Positions 13,883 to 23,098 of a DNA stretch of 64,000 nt are shown here, in pieces. The notes below the pieces were generated by a model. The model searched no databases. It was not told the origin of the DNA and worked only from the letters and a program-made list of their open reading frames with translations. Each line of letters starts with the position of its first letter. Position 1 is the stretch's first letter. Source of the stretch: a virus. A program made the translations under genes and the position numbers. The stretch covers positions 1 through 64,000 of the IMG/VR virus record IMGVR_UViG_3300024999_000097; one strand, given 5' to 3'.

Positions 13883-15970
13883 GTGGTTAAAATACCTGGT
13901 ATAAATACTATAAGCCCGAATACAGGAAGACTTATTCAAGAAGATAACGATGTGGTAAACTTAGCTGATATGTCCGAGCTGATAACTAAAACTTTAGTTG
14001 TAGCAGGAATAGCCTCTATGGATGGTTCATCTTCTTTTATTGTTGACGATACAAAGAACTTTGAAGCTGGTTTGTTTGTTGGTAAACTAATTAAAGTAAC
14101 TATTGATGGAGTAGAATATATCCGTAAAATAGTAAGTTGTGATGGTCAATTAATACAAATTACTCACACGAGGGAAACTGTAGCTGCTTCTGTGATAATA
14201 GGTGAACCAGAAGGCCCACAGTTAACTATAACAAGTGAATTTCCTGGTAGCGAAGGAAATAATTGTTCAGTTATTATTGTAAATGGTGCAGAACCAAATA
14301 CACTTTTAGCTGCTGTTATAGACCCTGAAACTAATCTTTTAACTGTTACATTGGCTACTGATGGAGAAGGTTTACCCGATAATACTGTAAATACTGGAAT
14401 GGCTGTAGCTACTGCTATTGATATATTACCTGAATTTATTGCTGAAATGACAGGTGCTGGTGGTATAGTAACAGAAATAGCCGAAGCTATTCCGCTTACT
14501 GGTGGTATTGATCCAATAGTAATAACCGAAGGAACTCCATATGAAATTTTACTTACAGATCCAAATCAAATAGATGTTAAAGTAGAAGGAATGGGTAGTG
14601 TAGATACTATTGCTGTAACTGATCCGGATACATTAACAGCTAATGAGCTTGGGTTATTAAGAGGTATACTTAAACAAATTAAAACTGGCATAGTGAATAA
14701 AGATTCAAATGGTGATGAAATATTTACTAATACAAGACCTGGTAGTATGAAATTAATGGATAGTAATGGTGGGCAGGCAACTATTACAGGCGGTAAATTA
14801 GATGTCAATGCAAATGTCTCTGTTGATAATTTAACTATACCTAATAATTTGTTAGCGATTCCAAAAACTGAATTAAAACCATTAGCTCTTTTAGAGAGCC
14901 ACCCTAATGACCCTGTACCTAATAGCATTGACCCAGATGGTAATGTTTATGGTAGAGCAAGTAATGGATTAATATTTAATAGTACAGATAGTTGCGCTAC
15001 TTTTAATTACTCCACTTTTGACTTTACTATTTTTGCACTTGGAACACCATACTATGTCATAAAAACTAATAAAAAATATATTGTCTTTTTGCGGGATGCA
15101 AACAACAATAAGGGCGGTATTGTTACAAGTGATTCTTTTGATAGTGGCTATGTCCTAGCGGTAACAAACGTTAGTTCATATCCAGATGATATTGCTATTA
15201 ACTACTATCATGGTGCTATGCCTAATGGTGATTCTATTATTTTATCCGGCGAATATGGTATGGTTAAGAATGTTGTAAAAAACTTGTGGGCATCATTTGA
15301 TAGTGGGGTAACATGGCAATCTGTACTACAAACACCAATTGTAGATATTGCTGTTAATAACCACTTTCATCATAGTATTTATGACCCATATATGGGCAGA
15401 ATTTGGGCTACTTGTGGTGATGGAGTAAACGCAATATTGAGGTATTCTGATGATTTAGGTTTAACATGGGGAACTGTGTCATTCGAAGGAACAAACCCAC
15501 AACCAACAATACTAATGGCATTTCCTGGTAGAATTGTTTACGGTGCGGATGCAGGAAATTACCCTGTTTCTTTGTGGAATATTCCGAGAGATACGGATGC
15601 TACGGTAAAAGGTATGGAAACATTTACTTCAGAACTGGCGTATACAATGATAACTAATAAATTTTGTTATGATTATTACGGACAACCCCCTGTGGCACAA
15701 TCAGGAATTGAAGCATATGCTGCTTTTCCTGCTTATGATGGTTCAAAGAAATCACTTATTGTTGCTACAGGTGATGGAGGTAATAGTTGGAATATTGTTT
15801 ATCAGTATAAGTATGAAAGAATTGTAGGTGGTCAAGGGTTTACCAGAGGTTTAGTTGGTCCAGATAAAAATGGTTTTATATTTTCCTATATTTTAGCATT
15901 AGCACCATCTAATAATACTGTAAGATCGTGTATATTAAAATTGCCAAAAGTAGAGTGGGTTTATAAGTAG
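13883..15970 (+). CDS. Fibre or decoration protein with BNR-type propeller
   Basis: 695-aa protein. The N-terminal third is beta-rich, with a TGRLIQEDNDVVNLADM segment and a repetitive extracellular-looking middle. The C-terminal half has Asp-box (BNR) signatures SxDxGxTW: ASFDSGVTWQSV, YSDDLGLTWGTV and TGDGGNSWNI, which mark sialidase-like beta-propellers. It probably binds or degrades a surface carbohydrate, perhaps as a head fibre, since it lies among head genes. GTG 13883 has AAGGA upstream; ATA 13892 after AAGGTGG is an alternative start matching the pattern seen in other genes. Confidence 0.7.
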   Translation: MVKIPGINTISPNTGRLIQEDNDVVNLADMSELITKTLVVAGIASMDGSSSFIVDDTKNFEAGLFVGKLIKVTIDGVEYIRKIVSCDGQLIQITHTRETVAASVIIGEPEGPQLTITSEFPGSEGNNCSVIIVNGAEPNTLLAAVIDPETNLLTVTLATDGEGLPDNTVNTGMAVATAIDILPEFIAEMTGAGGIVTEIAEAIPLTGGIDPIVITEGTPYEILLTDPNQIDVKVEGMGSVDTIAVTDPDTLTANELGLLRGILKQIKTGIVNKDSNGDEIFTNTRPGSMKLMDSNGGQATITGGKLDVNANVSVDNLTIPNNLLAIPKTELKPLALLESHPNDPVPNSIDPDGNVYGRASNGLIFNSTDSCATFNYSTFDFTIFALGTPYYVIKTNKKYIVFLRDANNNKGGIVTSDSFDSGYVLAVTNVSSYPDDIAINYYHGAMPNGDSIILSGEYGMVKNVVKNLWASFDSGVTWQSVLQTPIVDIAVNNHFHHSIYDPYMGRIWATCGDGVNAILRYSDDLGLTWGTVSFEGTNPQPTILMAFPGRIVYGADAGNYPVSLWNIPRDTDATVKGMETFTSELAYTMITNKFCYDYYGQPPVAQSGIEAYAAFPAYDGSKKSLIVATGDGGNSWNIVYQYKYERIVGGQGFTRGLVGPDKNGFIFSYILALAPSNNTVRSCILKLPKVEWVYK

Positions 15971-16014
15971 ATTTACTATCTAGTTAATGGTATTAAAAAA
16001 AAGGAGCTAATATT

Positions 16015-16344
16015 ATGACGATGACCGGTGGGACTACAAACGTCCAGCTAGTTGTTAAAGGATCTGTTATTAAAGATGATAATCCATTTCCTGTAAAATT
16101 AATAGGCAGCGATATCGTAGAACAACTTACTGAGGCTGATGCGGTGGATAATGTTTTAACTTTTTCTGATGTTATTCATGCTGTTGAAATAGTCCACGAG
16201 GAAGAAACATGGCAGACTTTCGTTGTTAACGGTATTTCTCTTAAACTACCTCAAGGCGTTTATCGTACTGGAGTTGGTGGTACTCCTAGTGTAAGTGTTA
16301 CTATTCCGGCAGGGATTACGTGTACTATAGGGAGGTTGGTGTAA
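16015..16344 (+). CDS. Small fibre adaptor-like protein
   Basis: 109 aa with TTNVQLVVKGSVIKDDNPFP near the N-terminus, closely matching LTANVQLLARGGIVSDNNPF of the protein at 24738. This shared module sits in both cases directly before a beta-helix protein, so it likely anchors or caps those fibres. The rest is beta-rich (SVSVTIPAGITCTIGRLV). AAAGGAG upstream supports the ATG. Function is inferred from the paired arrangement only. Confidence 0.55.
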   Translation: MTMTGGTTNVQLVVKGSVIKDDNPFPVKLIGSDIVEQLTEADAVDNVLTFSDVIHAVEIVHEEETWQTFVVNGISLKLPQGVYRTGVGGTPSVSVTIPAGITCTIGRLV

Positions 16345-17796
16345 TTGAGTTATAGCCCGATTAGGCCGACCAGGAAAGAGTTTAATGACAATCTTGGAAA
16401 TATTATATCGATAAAACAACCTCCGCCACCTCTTGTCCCAGTGAAAAGCGGTGGTGTAATAGATGCCTCCGTTGATACACAAAACATATTTAATGGTGCT
16501 GTTAATAAAAGAATTTATATTCCAGATGGCATTTACTATATTGCTTCCTCAATAGACCCTAGTGGGTTTAAATATATTGAAGGTTCATGTTCAAATAAAG
16601 TTATTTTTATAACAGACCAGGATATATCTATTTTTGAAAGCCCAGATACAACAGATAACAATTACCTTTTTATAAAAGGTATAACATTAAAACAAATAGG
16701 GGTGTCAACCAAACCAGCTATAAAGTTAGCAGGTAAAATGGCAAGTCCTTATACTGGTTTTAGTTATAGTTTGTTAGAGGATGTTATGGTAGATGGTTTT
16801 CAAGATGGTTTTGAGGGGTATGGTTTTTGGAGTACGCTTTTTAATCGTATCAGGTTTAGAAATTTGGCTAGGCACCATATTAGGCTTGGTTCTAAGACCA
16901 ATAACGTTATTGTGAAAAATTCAGTTCTTCAAAATGGAGTAAATGGAATTGTGGCCAATAACGCTATTGGTGGTGATGGTACACAAATAACATCCATTCA
17001 TTGTGATAATCTTGACTGTGAAAGCATGAGTGGATATTTATTCGATTTATACGCCGTTGAAACATTTACAGCTTCGAAACTTCACACGGAAGGAATTGCT
17101 CAAATAGCTAATATTGATTCCGTGGCAAATTTTGTGCTGGAAAAATCCAGGTTAAACGCTGTTACTAGGGTATTAACAGCTAGAAAATCCAATGCCTCCG
17201 TCTTATTTTCTGGTATACCTAAAATACTAAACAATCAAATCACTATTAACACTACAGGTAATATTGGGCTTGTTCAATTAAGTACGTCTGAGATTCCAGC
17301 AAAACTTAAATGGGAGGGTAATGACGTACAAGTTACTAATGGTGCTAATGTTTTTGTTTATAATAATGATTTTAACGCAACAACCCTATCGAACCATAAA
17401 AGAATAGGAGACACAATATCAACAGCAGCTAGCAGGTTTAGGTATAGCGAGGACATAATAACTCACGTTTTCGACCTTTCAAGAAGTCGTGAAAAATACG
17501 CTAAGTTAATGACTGCTGAATTAGAATGTGTAGGTGCTGGCACCGCTGCATCCGCTACAACAGTAAGTGTAAAAGATGCAACGGGTACAGCTATTTTCCA
17601 AGGAACCATTCAAGCGCAAGCATACGCCACAGGTGACAAGATTAATCTAGGCAGGACATTTACTGCTAGTGAGTATTGGCGAGGAGTGGTTACCGAGGGA
17701 ACAACTTGGACTGTCAGTCATTCAAATACTACAGGCGTTGATGCCTTGACGTTTAAAGTAAACTTCCTTTTGCCGAAATTTGGTGACGAAGCATAA
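16345..17796 (+). CDS. Beta-helix (pectate-lyase-fold) tailspike-like protein
   Basis: TTG start behind GGGAGG. The central region has repeating short beta coils (NNVIVKNSVLQNGVNGIVAN, TSIHCDNLDCESMSGYLFD), typical of right-handed beta-helices that form receptor-binding or polysaccharide-depolymerising spikes. The C-terminal part (VGAGTAASATTVSVKDATGT) looks like a separate beta sandwich for trimer closing. 483 aa. It follows its adaptor-like partner without a gap. Substrate cannot be predicted. Confidence 0.75.
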   Translation: MSYSPIRPTRKEFNDNLGNIISIKQPPPPLVPVKSGGVIDASVDTQNIFNGAVNKRIYIPDGIYYIASSIDPSGFKYIEGSCSNKVIFITDQDISIFESPDTTDNNYLFIKGITLKQIGVSTKPAIKLAGKMASPYTGFSYSLLEDVMVDGFQDGFEGYGFWSTLFNRIRFRNLARHHIRLGSKTNNVIVKNSVLQNGVNGIVANNAIGGDGTQITSIHCDNLDCESMSGYLFDLYAVETFTASKLHTEGIAQIANIDSVANFVLEKSRLNAVTRVLTARKSNASVLFSGIPKILNNQITINTTGNIGLVQLSTSEIPAKLKWEGNDVQVTNGANVFVYNNDFNATTLSNHKRIGDTISTAASRFRYSEDIITHVFDLSRSREKYAKLMTAELECVGAGTAASATTVSVKDATGTAIFQGTIQAQAYATGDKINLGRTFTASEYWRGVVTEGTTWTVSHSNTTGVDALTFKVNFLLPKFGDEA

Positions 17797-17855
17797 AAGT
17801 AGGTGATAAAAATATCCTCTAACCCTAAGAGAAATTGAAAGAAGGTGGTGATAAT

Positions 17856-19148
17856 GTGAAGGCGTTTTATGGTTCAAGATTTAGCCCGAATATGACGAAA
17901 ACTCCAGAAGGGTTTTTAGTTTGTCATAATGTTCCTATAACAAGGACGGGTTGGCTAGAATATTTAGGGCAAGAGCTGGGGTTAAAAGATAAATACGACC
18001 AGGTAATTAAAGTATATCGAAGTGACAAAGAAGTGTTTAATTCAGCTACTATGGCTTCTTTTGAAGGTAAGTCTGTTACAGATGGGCATCCTTCAAATGA
18101 TGTTAGAGCTGATAATTATATGATGTATGAAAAGGGTCAAGTAACAAATGTAAGGCCAAGTCAAGATGAACCAGATTTACTTCTTGCAGATTTAATAATA
18201 AAAGATCCGTTACTTATTTCTGAAGTTGAACATGGTAAACGTGAAGTATCTTGTGGGTATGATTGTAATTATGTTCCTATTCAAGGTGAAGAAGGAATAT
18301 ATAATCAGGTTGCTATACGAGGTAATCATGTAGCTGTTGTACCTGTTGGTAGAGCTGGTTCAAGAGTAACAATAAAGGACGAAAGTCCATTATATAAAAA
18401 AAGAACAAATGAAAGGGGAAAGAAAATGCCTATACTGGACAAAAAAAGTATAATTGGAAGAATGCTTTCCGCATTTGCAAGGGACGCTGAGCCAGAAGAG
18501 ATGGCTGAAGCTGCTAAAATGTTTAAGGAAGAGGAAGGGGAAGCAAGAGATAGTATGTTTCAAAATGCTGAGCAAAACCAAACTGCTGCTCCACAAGCCG
18601 GTGGCAACAACGCTGTAGCTGAATTAACTAAACAAGTACAAGCTCTAACAGAGGTTGTAGGTCAGTTACTTCAAGCTGAAAAAAGTGAACCGAATCATAA
18701 TCCGGATGCTTTGGAATCTTTAGCTGCTGAGCTTGAGGGTCAAAAACCTACTCAGGATTTTGGTAATGAAGAATCAGTAACAGTTTCACCTGAACAGATG
18801 AATCAAGATTCTGAAATTAGTGCCGGCCCTGTGTCTGCTGCTAATACTCGTCCTGACAATCCCATTCCGGGTGCAGACAGAAATACCATTTTAAATGCCA
18901 TTAAAACTATGAAGCCAATTATTGCTTCTATTCCCGATGCCGGCGAAAGAAAGAAAGCTTCTGATGCTTTGGCTAAGACCTTTAGGGATCAGATGGCTGT
19001 TGCTCCAACAAATGTCAATGGTTATGCAATGGTTCAAAATGCTATTAGTGCTAATACTAAAGCAAAAGATAAGCAGGTTGTTGACCCTGTTTATGAAGGT
19101 AAAGAATGGGCCAAGAAATTTAATCCGCATTATAAGGAGGGTAAATAA
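17856..19148 (+). CDS. DUF2213 prohead protease-scaffold fusion
   Basis: N-terminal about 190 residues match DUF2213, thought to be the capsid maturation protease: GWLEYLGQELGL, ATMASFEGKSVTDGHPSNDV, then REVSCGYDCNYVP and NHVAVVPVGRAG. The C-terminal half is acidic, Q-rich and helical (AVAELTKQVQALTEVVGQLL), as in scaffolding proteins. GTG 17856 after GAAGGTGG is the likely start. An in-frame ATG at 18426 with AAAGGGGA before it could give the scaffold alone. It lies directly before the decoration and capsid genes, as expected. Confidence 0.85.
   Translation: MKAFYGSRFSPNMTKTPEGFLVCHNVPITRTGWLEYLGQELGLKDKYDQVIKVYRSDKEVFNSATMASFEGKSVTDGHPSNDVRADNYMMYEKGQVTNVRPSQDEPDLLLADLIIKDPLLISEVEHGKREVSCGYDCNYVPIQGEEGIYNQVAIRGNHVAVVPVGRAGSRVTIKDESPLYKKRTNERGKKMPILDKKSIIGRMLSAFARDAEPEEMAEAAKMFKEEEGEARDSMFQNAEQNQTAAPQAGGNNAVAELTKQVQALTEVVGQLLQAEKSEPNHNPDALESLAAELEGQKPTQDFGNEESVTVSPEQMNQDSEISAGPVSAANTRPDNPIPGADRNTILNAIKTMKPIIASIPDAGERKKASDALAKTFRDQMAVAPTNVNGYAMVQNAISANTKAKDKQVVDPVYEGKEWAKKFNPHYKEGK
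18426..19148 (+). CDS. Probable internal-start scaffold product
   Basis: ATG 18426 (MPILDKKSIIGRMLSAFARD) is preceded by GAAAGGGGAAAG at usable spacing and falls exactly at the junction between the DUF2213 domain and the acidic helical part. This is the same layout as nested protease/scaffold genes such as lambda C/Nu3. If used, it would give a 240-aa free scaffolding protein. Confidence 0.5.
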   Translation: MPILDKKSIIGRMLSAFARDAEPEEMAEAAKMFKEEEGEARDSMFQNAEQNQTAAPQAGGNNAVAELTKQVQALTEVVGQLLQAEKSEPNHNPDALESLAAELEGQKPTQDFGNEESVTVSPEQMNQDSEISAGPVSAANTRPDNPIPGADRNTILNAIKTMKPIIASIPDAGERKKASDALAKTFRDQMAVAPTNVNGYAMVQNAISANTKAKDKQVVDPVYEGKEWAKKFNPHYKEGK

Positions 19149-19150
19149 AC

Positions 19151-19663
19151 ATGCCAGGTCAAGCTATTGGGATAAGTATGAAATACGGTTACCCCGGTTC
19201 ATTTGCCAGAAATGGTGATTGCATTATCAGAAATAGAATTGTTAAAACAACTGCCCCGGCTTTTGGTGACCCTGTAGTTTTGAACACTGATGGAACAGTT
19301 ACGAAGTTCGGTGCAGCAGGTACAGCAGCTTTATTTGATGGTGTTGCTGTTCGTGAAGTAATGCAGAATGCTTCTTATGTTCCGGCTTTGGGTACATATA
19401 CCGTTGATAGTCCGTGTGATGTACTTCAAAGAGGTTCAATTTCTGTTATTTGTAACGTTGGGACACCTACCGCAGGCGGTGGAGTTTATGTAAGAGTTAC
19501 CGCTAATGCAGCTATTCCTGCTGGTGTTATCGGTGGTTTTGAAGCAAGGTCTGACACTGATGATGATAAGTGTATCAAGCTTACCAATTGTAAGTGGACG
19601 AATGGTTTAATCGACAGTAATAAGGTTGCTGAGTTAACCATTCTTGAACGGTTAAATCCCTAA
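19151..19663 (+). CDS. Head decoration protein, DUF2190-like
   Basis: 170-aa beta-rich protein starting 2 nt after the scaffold gene with AAGGAGG upstream. It has the order seen in DUF2190/cement proteins: a G-rich N-terminus (GQAIGISMKYGYPGSFARNG), then PAFGDPVVLNTDGTVTKFG, later GVAVREV and a PTAGGGVYVRV segment. It lies immediately before the major capsid gene, the normal place for a decoration or stabilising protein. Confidence 0.75.
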   Translation: MPGQAIGISMKYGYPGSFARNGDCIIRNRIVKTTAPAFGDPVVLNTDGTVTKFGAAGTAALFDGVAVREVMQNASYVPALGTYTVDSPCDVLQRGSISVICNVGTPTAGGGVYVRVTANAAIPAGVIGGFEARSDTDDDKCIKLTNCKWTNGLIDSNKVAELTILERLNP

Positions 19664-19688
19664 AATAAGATAAAGGAGGTATAGGAAA

Positions 19689-20720
19689 TTGAGTGGTATA
19701 AAGACATATCCAATTAAAGATGTAAGAACTTTAGATAGCTTGGTTGCCAGTAATGGTGGCTTTTCAATGTTAACTACGGATGCTGCTACTGCTGGTGGTA
19801 TGGCATTCTTAATGGGTGAACTTGAGAAACGGGATCCAAAAGTAAGAGAGCCATTAACTTCCGTTACTTGGGCCAGAGATATTGTAGCTAAGACTGGCGG
19901 TGGATGGGTAGAATTTACTTCCACTATGAATGTAAGCTATGCAACAGCAGGCCCAAATGCTAATGGTATTATGGGTGGTGAAACTACCAATATTCCCGTA
20001 ATGCAAGCTGATATTGGTAAAGATATTTACAAAGTGTTCACTTGGGGCAATATTCTTAAAATTCCGTTTGTTGATCAAGCAAAGCTGCAAAATATTGGTC
20101 GAAGCCTTGATGAAATCTTGGATAAAGGTATTCGTCTTAACTATAACAAAACTGTCGATCAAAACGTTTACACTGGTTTTACTGAAGCTGGTACAACCGG
20201 TATTATTAATGATGCTAACGTTACTGCTGCTTCGGTAGCTAATGGTGCTGCTGGCACTTCGGCGTGGAATACAAAAACGCCTGATGAAATTTTGAATGAT
20301 ATTAACCAATTAATTATTGATGGTTGGGCTGCTTCTGAGTATGACCTTTCCGGTATGCCGAATCACATTTTAATTCCGCCTTCTCAGTATGCCTATATTG
20401 TAGGAACTAAAGTTTCTACTGCCGGTAATGTAAGTATCCTGGAGTTCTTACTTAACAATAATATCGGTAAAAACCAAGGTGTTGAACTTGTAATTGCTCC
20501 TTCTCGGTGGTGTATCGGTGCCGGTACTGGTGGTACAGATCGTATGGTTGCTTATGTGAATGATGAGGACAAGCTTTATTTTGACCTTACCGTTCCTTGT
20601 TCCAGGGTTATGACCCAGCCGGTTGTTAGTGATATGGCCTATTTGACTGCTTATGCAGCTCAGATTGGTGTTATTAAGTTCCTTTACTTACAACCACCCA
20701 GATATGGTGATGGTATTTAA
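19689..20720 (+). CDS. Major capsid protein, DUF2184 type
   Basis: 343 aa, the main shell protein. TTG start (19689) after AAAGGAGG. Features of the DUF2184 capsid family are visible: an N-terminal RTLDSLVASNGG region without a long delta domain, GGWVEFTSTMNVSYA, VFTWGNILKIPFVDQAKLQN, and a C-terminal FDLTVPCSRVMTQPVVSDM then VIKFLYLQPPRYGDGI. Codon use is more GC-tolerant than its neighbours, as expected for an abundant protein. A hairpin follows. Confidence 0.9.
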   Translation: MSGIKTYPIKDVRTLDSLVASNGGFSMLTTDAATAGGMAFLMGELEKRDPKVREPLTSVTWARDIVAKTGGGWVEFTSTMNVSYATAGPNANGIMGGETTNIPVMQADIGKDIYKVFTWGNILKIPFVDQAKLQNIGRSLDEILDKGIRLNYNKTVDQNVYTGFTEAGTTGIINDANVTAASVANGAAGTSAWNTKTPDEILNDINQLIIDGWAASEYDLSGMPNHILIPPSQYAYIVGTKVSTAGNVSILEFLLNNNIGKNQGVELVIAPSRWCIGAGTGGTDRMVAYVNDEDKLYFDLTVPCSRVMTQPVVSDMAYLTAYAAQIGVIKFLYLQPPRYGDGI

Positions 20721-20739
20721 TTCTTATTCAGTACAATCC

Positions 20740-20767
20740 GTGGTGTAGGTTAAATAGCTTACACCAC
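20740..20767 (+). terminator. Hairpin after major capsid gene
   Basis: GTGGTGTA (20740-20747) and TACACCAC (20760-20767) pair perfectly. No T run follows, so it may be a partial terminator or a 3' mRNA stabiliser for the capsid message. Confidence 0.55.
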
Positions 20768-20801
20768 TACATAACAAAAAATATTTTGGAGGTTATTACT
20801 C

Positions 20802-21149
20802 ATGGCAATTAGAGTTTTTTCTAAAAAAGCTTTTCAGTTTAATAGAAGGGTAGAAAAAGATGGCTTAATGCAATCTGTCGAAAAGGCTACAACTTTACCG
20901 TTGGCCTTTTGTGAATTGCCAGATTGGGTAGAAAAAGACCCTCTGTTTATGTGGGCTCAACAGGACGGCGATATTGAAGTTATTAGCAGCAAAGCTGATG
21001 AAAAGCAGGCTGAATTAAACGCTACTGTTAAACCACCTGTTAACACTGGTAATGTTGAAACACAAACTGTCACCGGTAACAATCCACAACAGCAGTATCC
21101 CAAGAATAACGGACAAGTAAATGGTCAAAAGAACTTTCAAAAGCGGTAG
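20802..21149 (+). CDS. Hypothetical head protein, 115 aa
   Basis: TTGGAGG upstream. N-terminal half resembles a short folded domain (RVFSKKAFQFNRRVEKDG, ELPDWVEKDPLFMWAQQDGD), and the C-terminal third is Q, N and P rich and probably disordered. Genes of this kind lie between capsid and head-tail connector genes in many Firmicute phages and are usually of unknown role. Confidence 0.55.
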   Translation: MAIRVFSKKAFQFNRRVEKDGLMQSVEKATTLPLAFCELPDWVEKDPLFMWAQQDGDIEVISSKADEKQAELNATVKPPVNTGNVETQTVTGNNPQQQYPKNNGQVNGQKNFQKR

Positions 21150-21168
21150 TAAAGTGAGGTGAAGCTAA

Positions 21169-21699
21169 ATGGCTTTTCCTGAAAATATAATTCCGGATAC
21201 TTATCCAACAAGTTTTGAACCTCAAGAAGTAACAATAATATCAAATGCTTCTAATCTTAAATTCGGTACTAATTCCGTATACACTATAGATAATTTTATT
21301 GAAATGTATCCTGGTTTTGGTCCTGATGCTGAAGGTAATTATAATATTGTTCCTCAAGTTATTTTGCAGTTATATATTAATCTTGCTAATGCTAGTATTC
21401 AAGAAACACGATATGGTGAATATTGGCAATTGTGCATGGGGTTATTTACTGCTCACTTTGTTACTTTATGGCTTGAAGGAACAACACAAGCGGGTTCTCC
21501 TGCTGCTCAAGTATTAGAGGCTAGTATTGCACGTGGTTTAAGAACTTCCGAATCAGTCGGTGATTTATCTTCTGGCATTGACTATAGTGCTATTTCAAAT
21601 GATTTAGATGGTTGGGCAATGTGGAAATTAACTGTATTCGGTCAACAATTCGCTACAATGGGTAAGCTAGTTGGAAAAGGTGGAATGATGGTATGGTAA
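21169..21699 (+). CDS. DUF4054 head-tail connector protein
   Basis: 176 aa. The order FIEMYPGFG....VPQVILQLYINLANASIQETRYG..W..CMGLFTAHFVTLWL is typical of DUF4054 proteins, which act as head completion (adaptor) proteins attached to the portal. AGTGAGGTG upstream of ATG 21169. It overlaps the next gene by 7 nt. Confidence 0.75.
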   Translation: MAFPENIIPDTYPTSFEPQEVTIISNASNLKFGTNSVYTIDNFIEMYPGFGPDAEGNYNIVPQVILQLYINLANASIQETRYGEYWQLCMGLFTAHFVTLWLEGTTQAGSPAAQVLEASIARGLRTSESVGDLSSGIDYSAISNDLDGWAMWKLTVFGQQFATMGKLVGKGGMMVW

Positions 21700-22187
21700 G
21701 AGTTGATACACCAATCGATGAAGTTGAGAGGATGAAAAGACTTGTAAAAAAGCTTTCTAATCTCGATGTATTAGTTGGTGTTCCTCAAAATAAATCAAGT
21801 AGACCAAAAGGTAAAATAACAAATGCTGAATTAGTTTATATCCATACACACGGTTCCCCCGTTAACCATATTCCAGCTAGACCCATTATTGAGCCAGCAA
21901 TTGAGGATAACGAAAATAAACAGATAATTTCTGAAAGTTTAAAGGAAGCTGCTAAAGCTGTTTTAAATGGCGATGAACAAAAGACGATGGAAATGTTAAA
22001 TAAGGCTGGGTTAGATGCCCAAAATATAGTTCGTGATTGGTTTACTAATTATAAGAACAATTGGGCTCCTAACTCACCAATAACAATCAGAAGAAAAGGA
22101 AGTAGCCGTCCATTAATTGATACAGCGGAGCTTAGAAAAAGTATTATTTATGTTATCCGTCGCAAAAAGAGTGGTGGAACATCTTGA
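21693..22187 (+). CDS. HK97 gp10-like neck protein
   Basis: 164 aa. VLVGVPQNKSSRPKGKITNA, then HIPARPIIEPAIEDN and a C-terminal PLIDTAELRKSIIYVIR follow the layout of gp10-like/virion morphogenesis proteins of the head-tail joint (IPARPF and LIDTGxLxxSI motifs). It overlaps both neighbours by a few bases, so the neck genes are translationally coupled. Confidence 0.7.
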   Translation: MVRVDTPIDEVERMKRLVKKLSNLDVLVGVPQNKSSRPKGKITNAELVYIHTHGSPVNHIPARPIIEPAIEDNENKQIISESLKEAAKAVLNGDEQKTMEMLNKAGLDAQNIVRDWFTNYKNNWAPNSPITIRRKGSSRPLIDTAELRKSIIYVIRRKKSGGTS

Positions 22188-22543
22188 AACAAATAGCAAG
22201 AATTTTGTACAGTAAAAGGTATATAAGAACATTTATTGTTAATCGTAAAACTGGCTCATGGTTAAATGGACGTTTTATTGAAACTGAGAGTTCTATAAGC
22301 TTAAACGGAATTGTTACTACTGCAACTTCAGAGGATGTTAACCAAGTCCCTGAAGGTGATAGAGTAAGTGAAATGTTATGTTTTTATTCCGATAAAGAAA
22401 TGTTTGTAACACATAACGAAGCAAGTTTTAAAGGAACTTCAGATCAAATATCTTGGCGTAATAACCGATATAGAGTTTTAAGTGTACAATTCCATGATTT
22501 AGGTTATTTTAAAGCTATTGGGGCTTATATGGGAGGTGATTAA
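22184..22543 (+). CDS. Neck/head-completion protein, 119 aa
   Basis: TTG start overlapping the upstream stop. Beta-rich (RTFIVNRKTGSWLNGRFIE, SEMLCFYSDKEMFVTH) with a final ISWRNNRYRVLSVQFHDLGY strand pair, the look of head-tail stopper proteins. The assignment rests mainly on position between gp10-like and tail-terminator-like genes. Confidence 0.55.
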   Translation: MKQIARILYSKRYIRTFIVNRKTGSWLNGRFIETESSISLNGIVTTATSEDVNQVPEGDRVSEMLCFYSDKEMFVTHNEASFKGTSDQISWRNNRYRVLSVQFHDLGYFKAIGAYMGGD

Positions 22544-22545
22544 AT

Positions 22546-23082
22546 ATGTCCAACATTATTCTGACTATAAAACAATTGGAAGACATATTTCAATCCCTCA
22601 CCGTAACCCTAACAGGTTTAAATAAAGATAGTGGTGTAAGAGTTTCATGGCCTACCGAAGGTTCCCCTGGTTGGAAAATAACAGATAATGTAGCTTTTAT
22701 TAAAGTTGTTTCTGTTACGGATAATTATTCCAATATAGTTGAAACAAACTACCAACAAGATGAATTAGAACTGGGAGTAAATGTTGAACTAGTTTATACA
22801 AGGGTTCATCTAATTCAATGGGTTCTTTATGGGCCTAATTCTTATGAATTAGCTGAAAAAATTAAAAGTGGGTTATTTTTATATGATACAAAACAAGCAT
22901 TAAATTTAAGTAACCTATTTCTTGTTACAGATATAGAGCAACCGGTTAGAATACCAGAGCAAGCTAATGGACGATGGTGGGAAAGATGTGACTACCAAGC
23001 GAGGTTTAACGAGAAAGTGGTAAAAGCTTCAACAGTACCATATATTACTGGTACTAATATTCAATTTAGAACAAGCAAATAA
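22546..23082 (+). CDS. Tail terminator-like protein (LIC_12616-like)
   Basis: 178 aa. GVRVSWPTEGSPGWKITDNV, followed by AFIKVV and a later LIQWVLYGPNSYELAEKIKS, resembles the LIC_12616/neck family that caps the tail tube and joins it to the head in PBSX-like tails. It immediately precedes the sheath gene. Function is inferred from motif and position. Confidence 0.65.
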   Translation: MSNIILTIKQLEDIFQSLTVTLTGLNKDSGVRVSWPTEGSPGWKITDNVAFIKVVSVTDNYSNIVETNYQQDELELGVNVELVYTRVHLIQWVLYGPNSYELAEKIKSGLFLYDTKQALNLSNLFLVTDIEQPVRIPEQANGRWWERCDYQARFNEKVVKASTVPYITGTNIQFRTSK

Positions 23083-23098
23083 AGATTGAGGTGATAAA

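Noticed and set aside
14566-14928. 120-codon minus-strand frame in the propeller gene
   Set aside because: No ribosome site and no promoter on the minus strand; shadow of the coding strand.
19854-20309. Long open frame on the minus strand inside the capsid gene
   Set aside because: Its composition follows from codon use of the capsid gene; no promoter or ribosome site on that strand.
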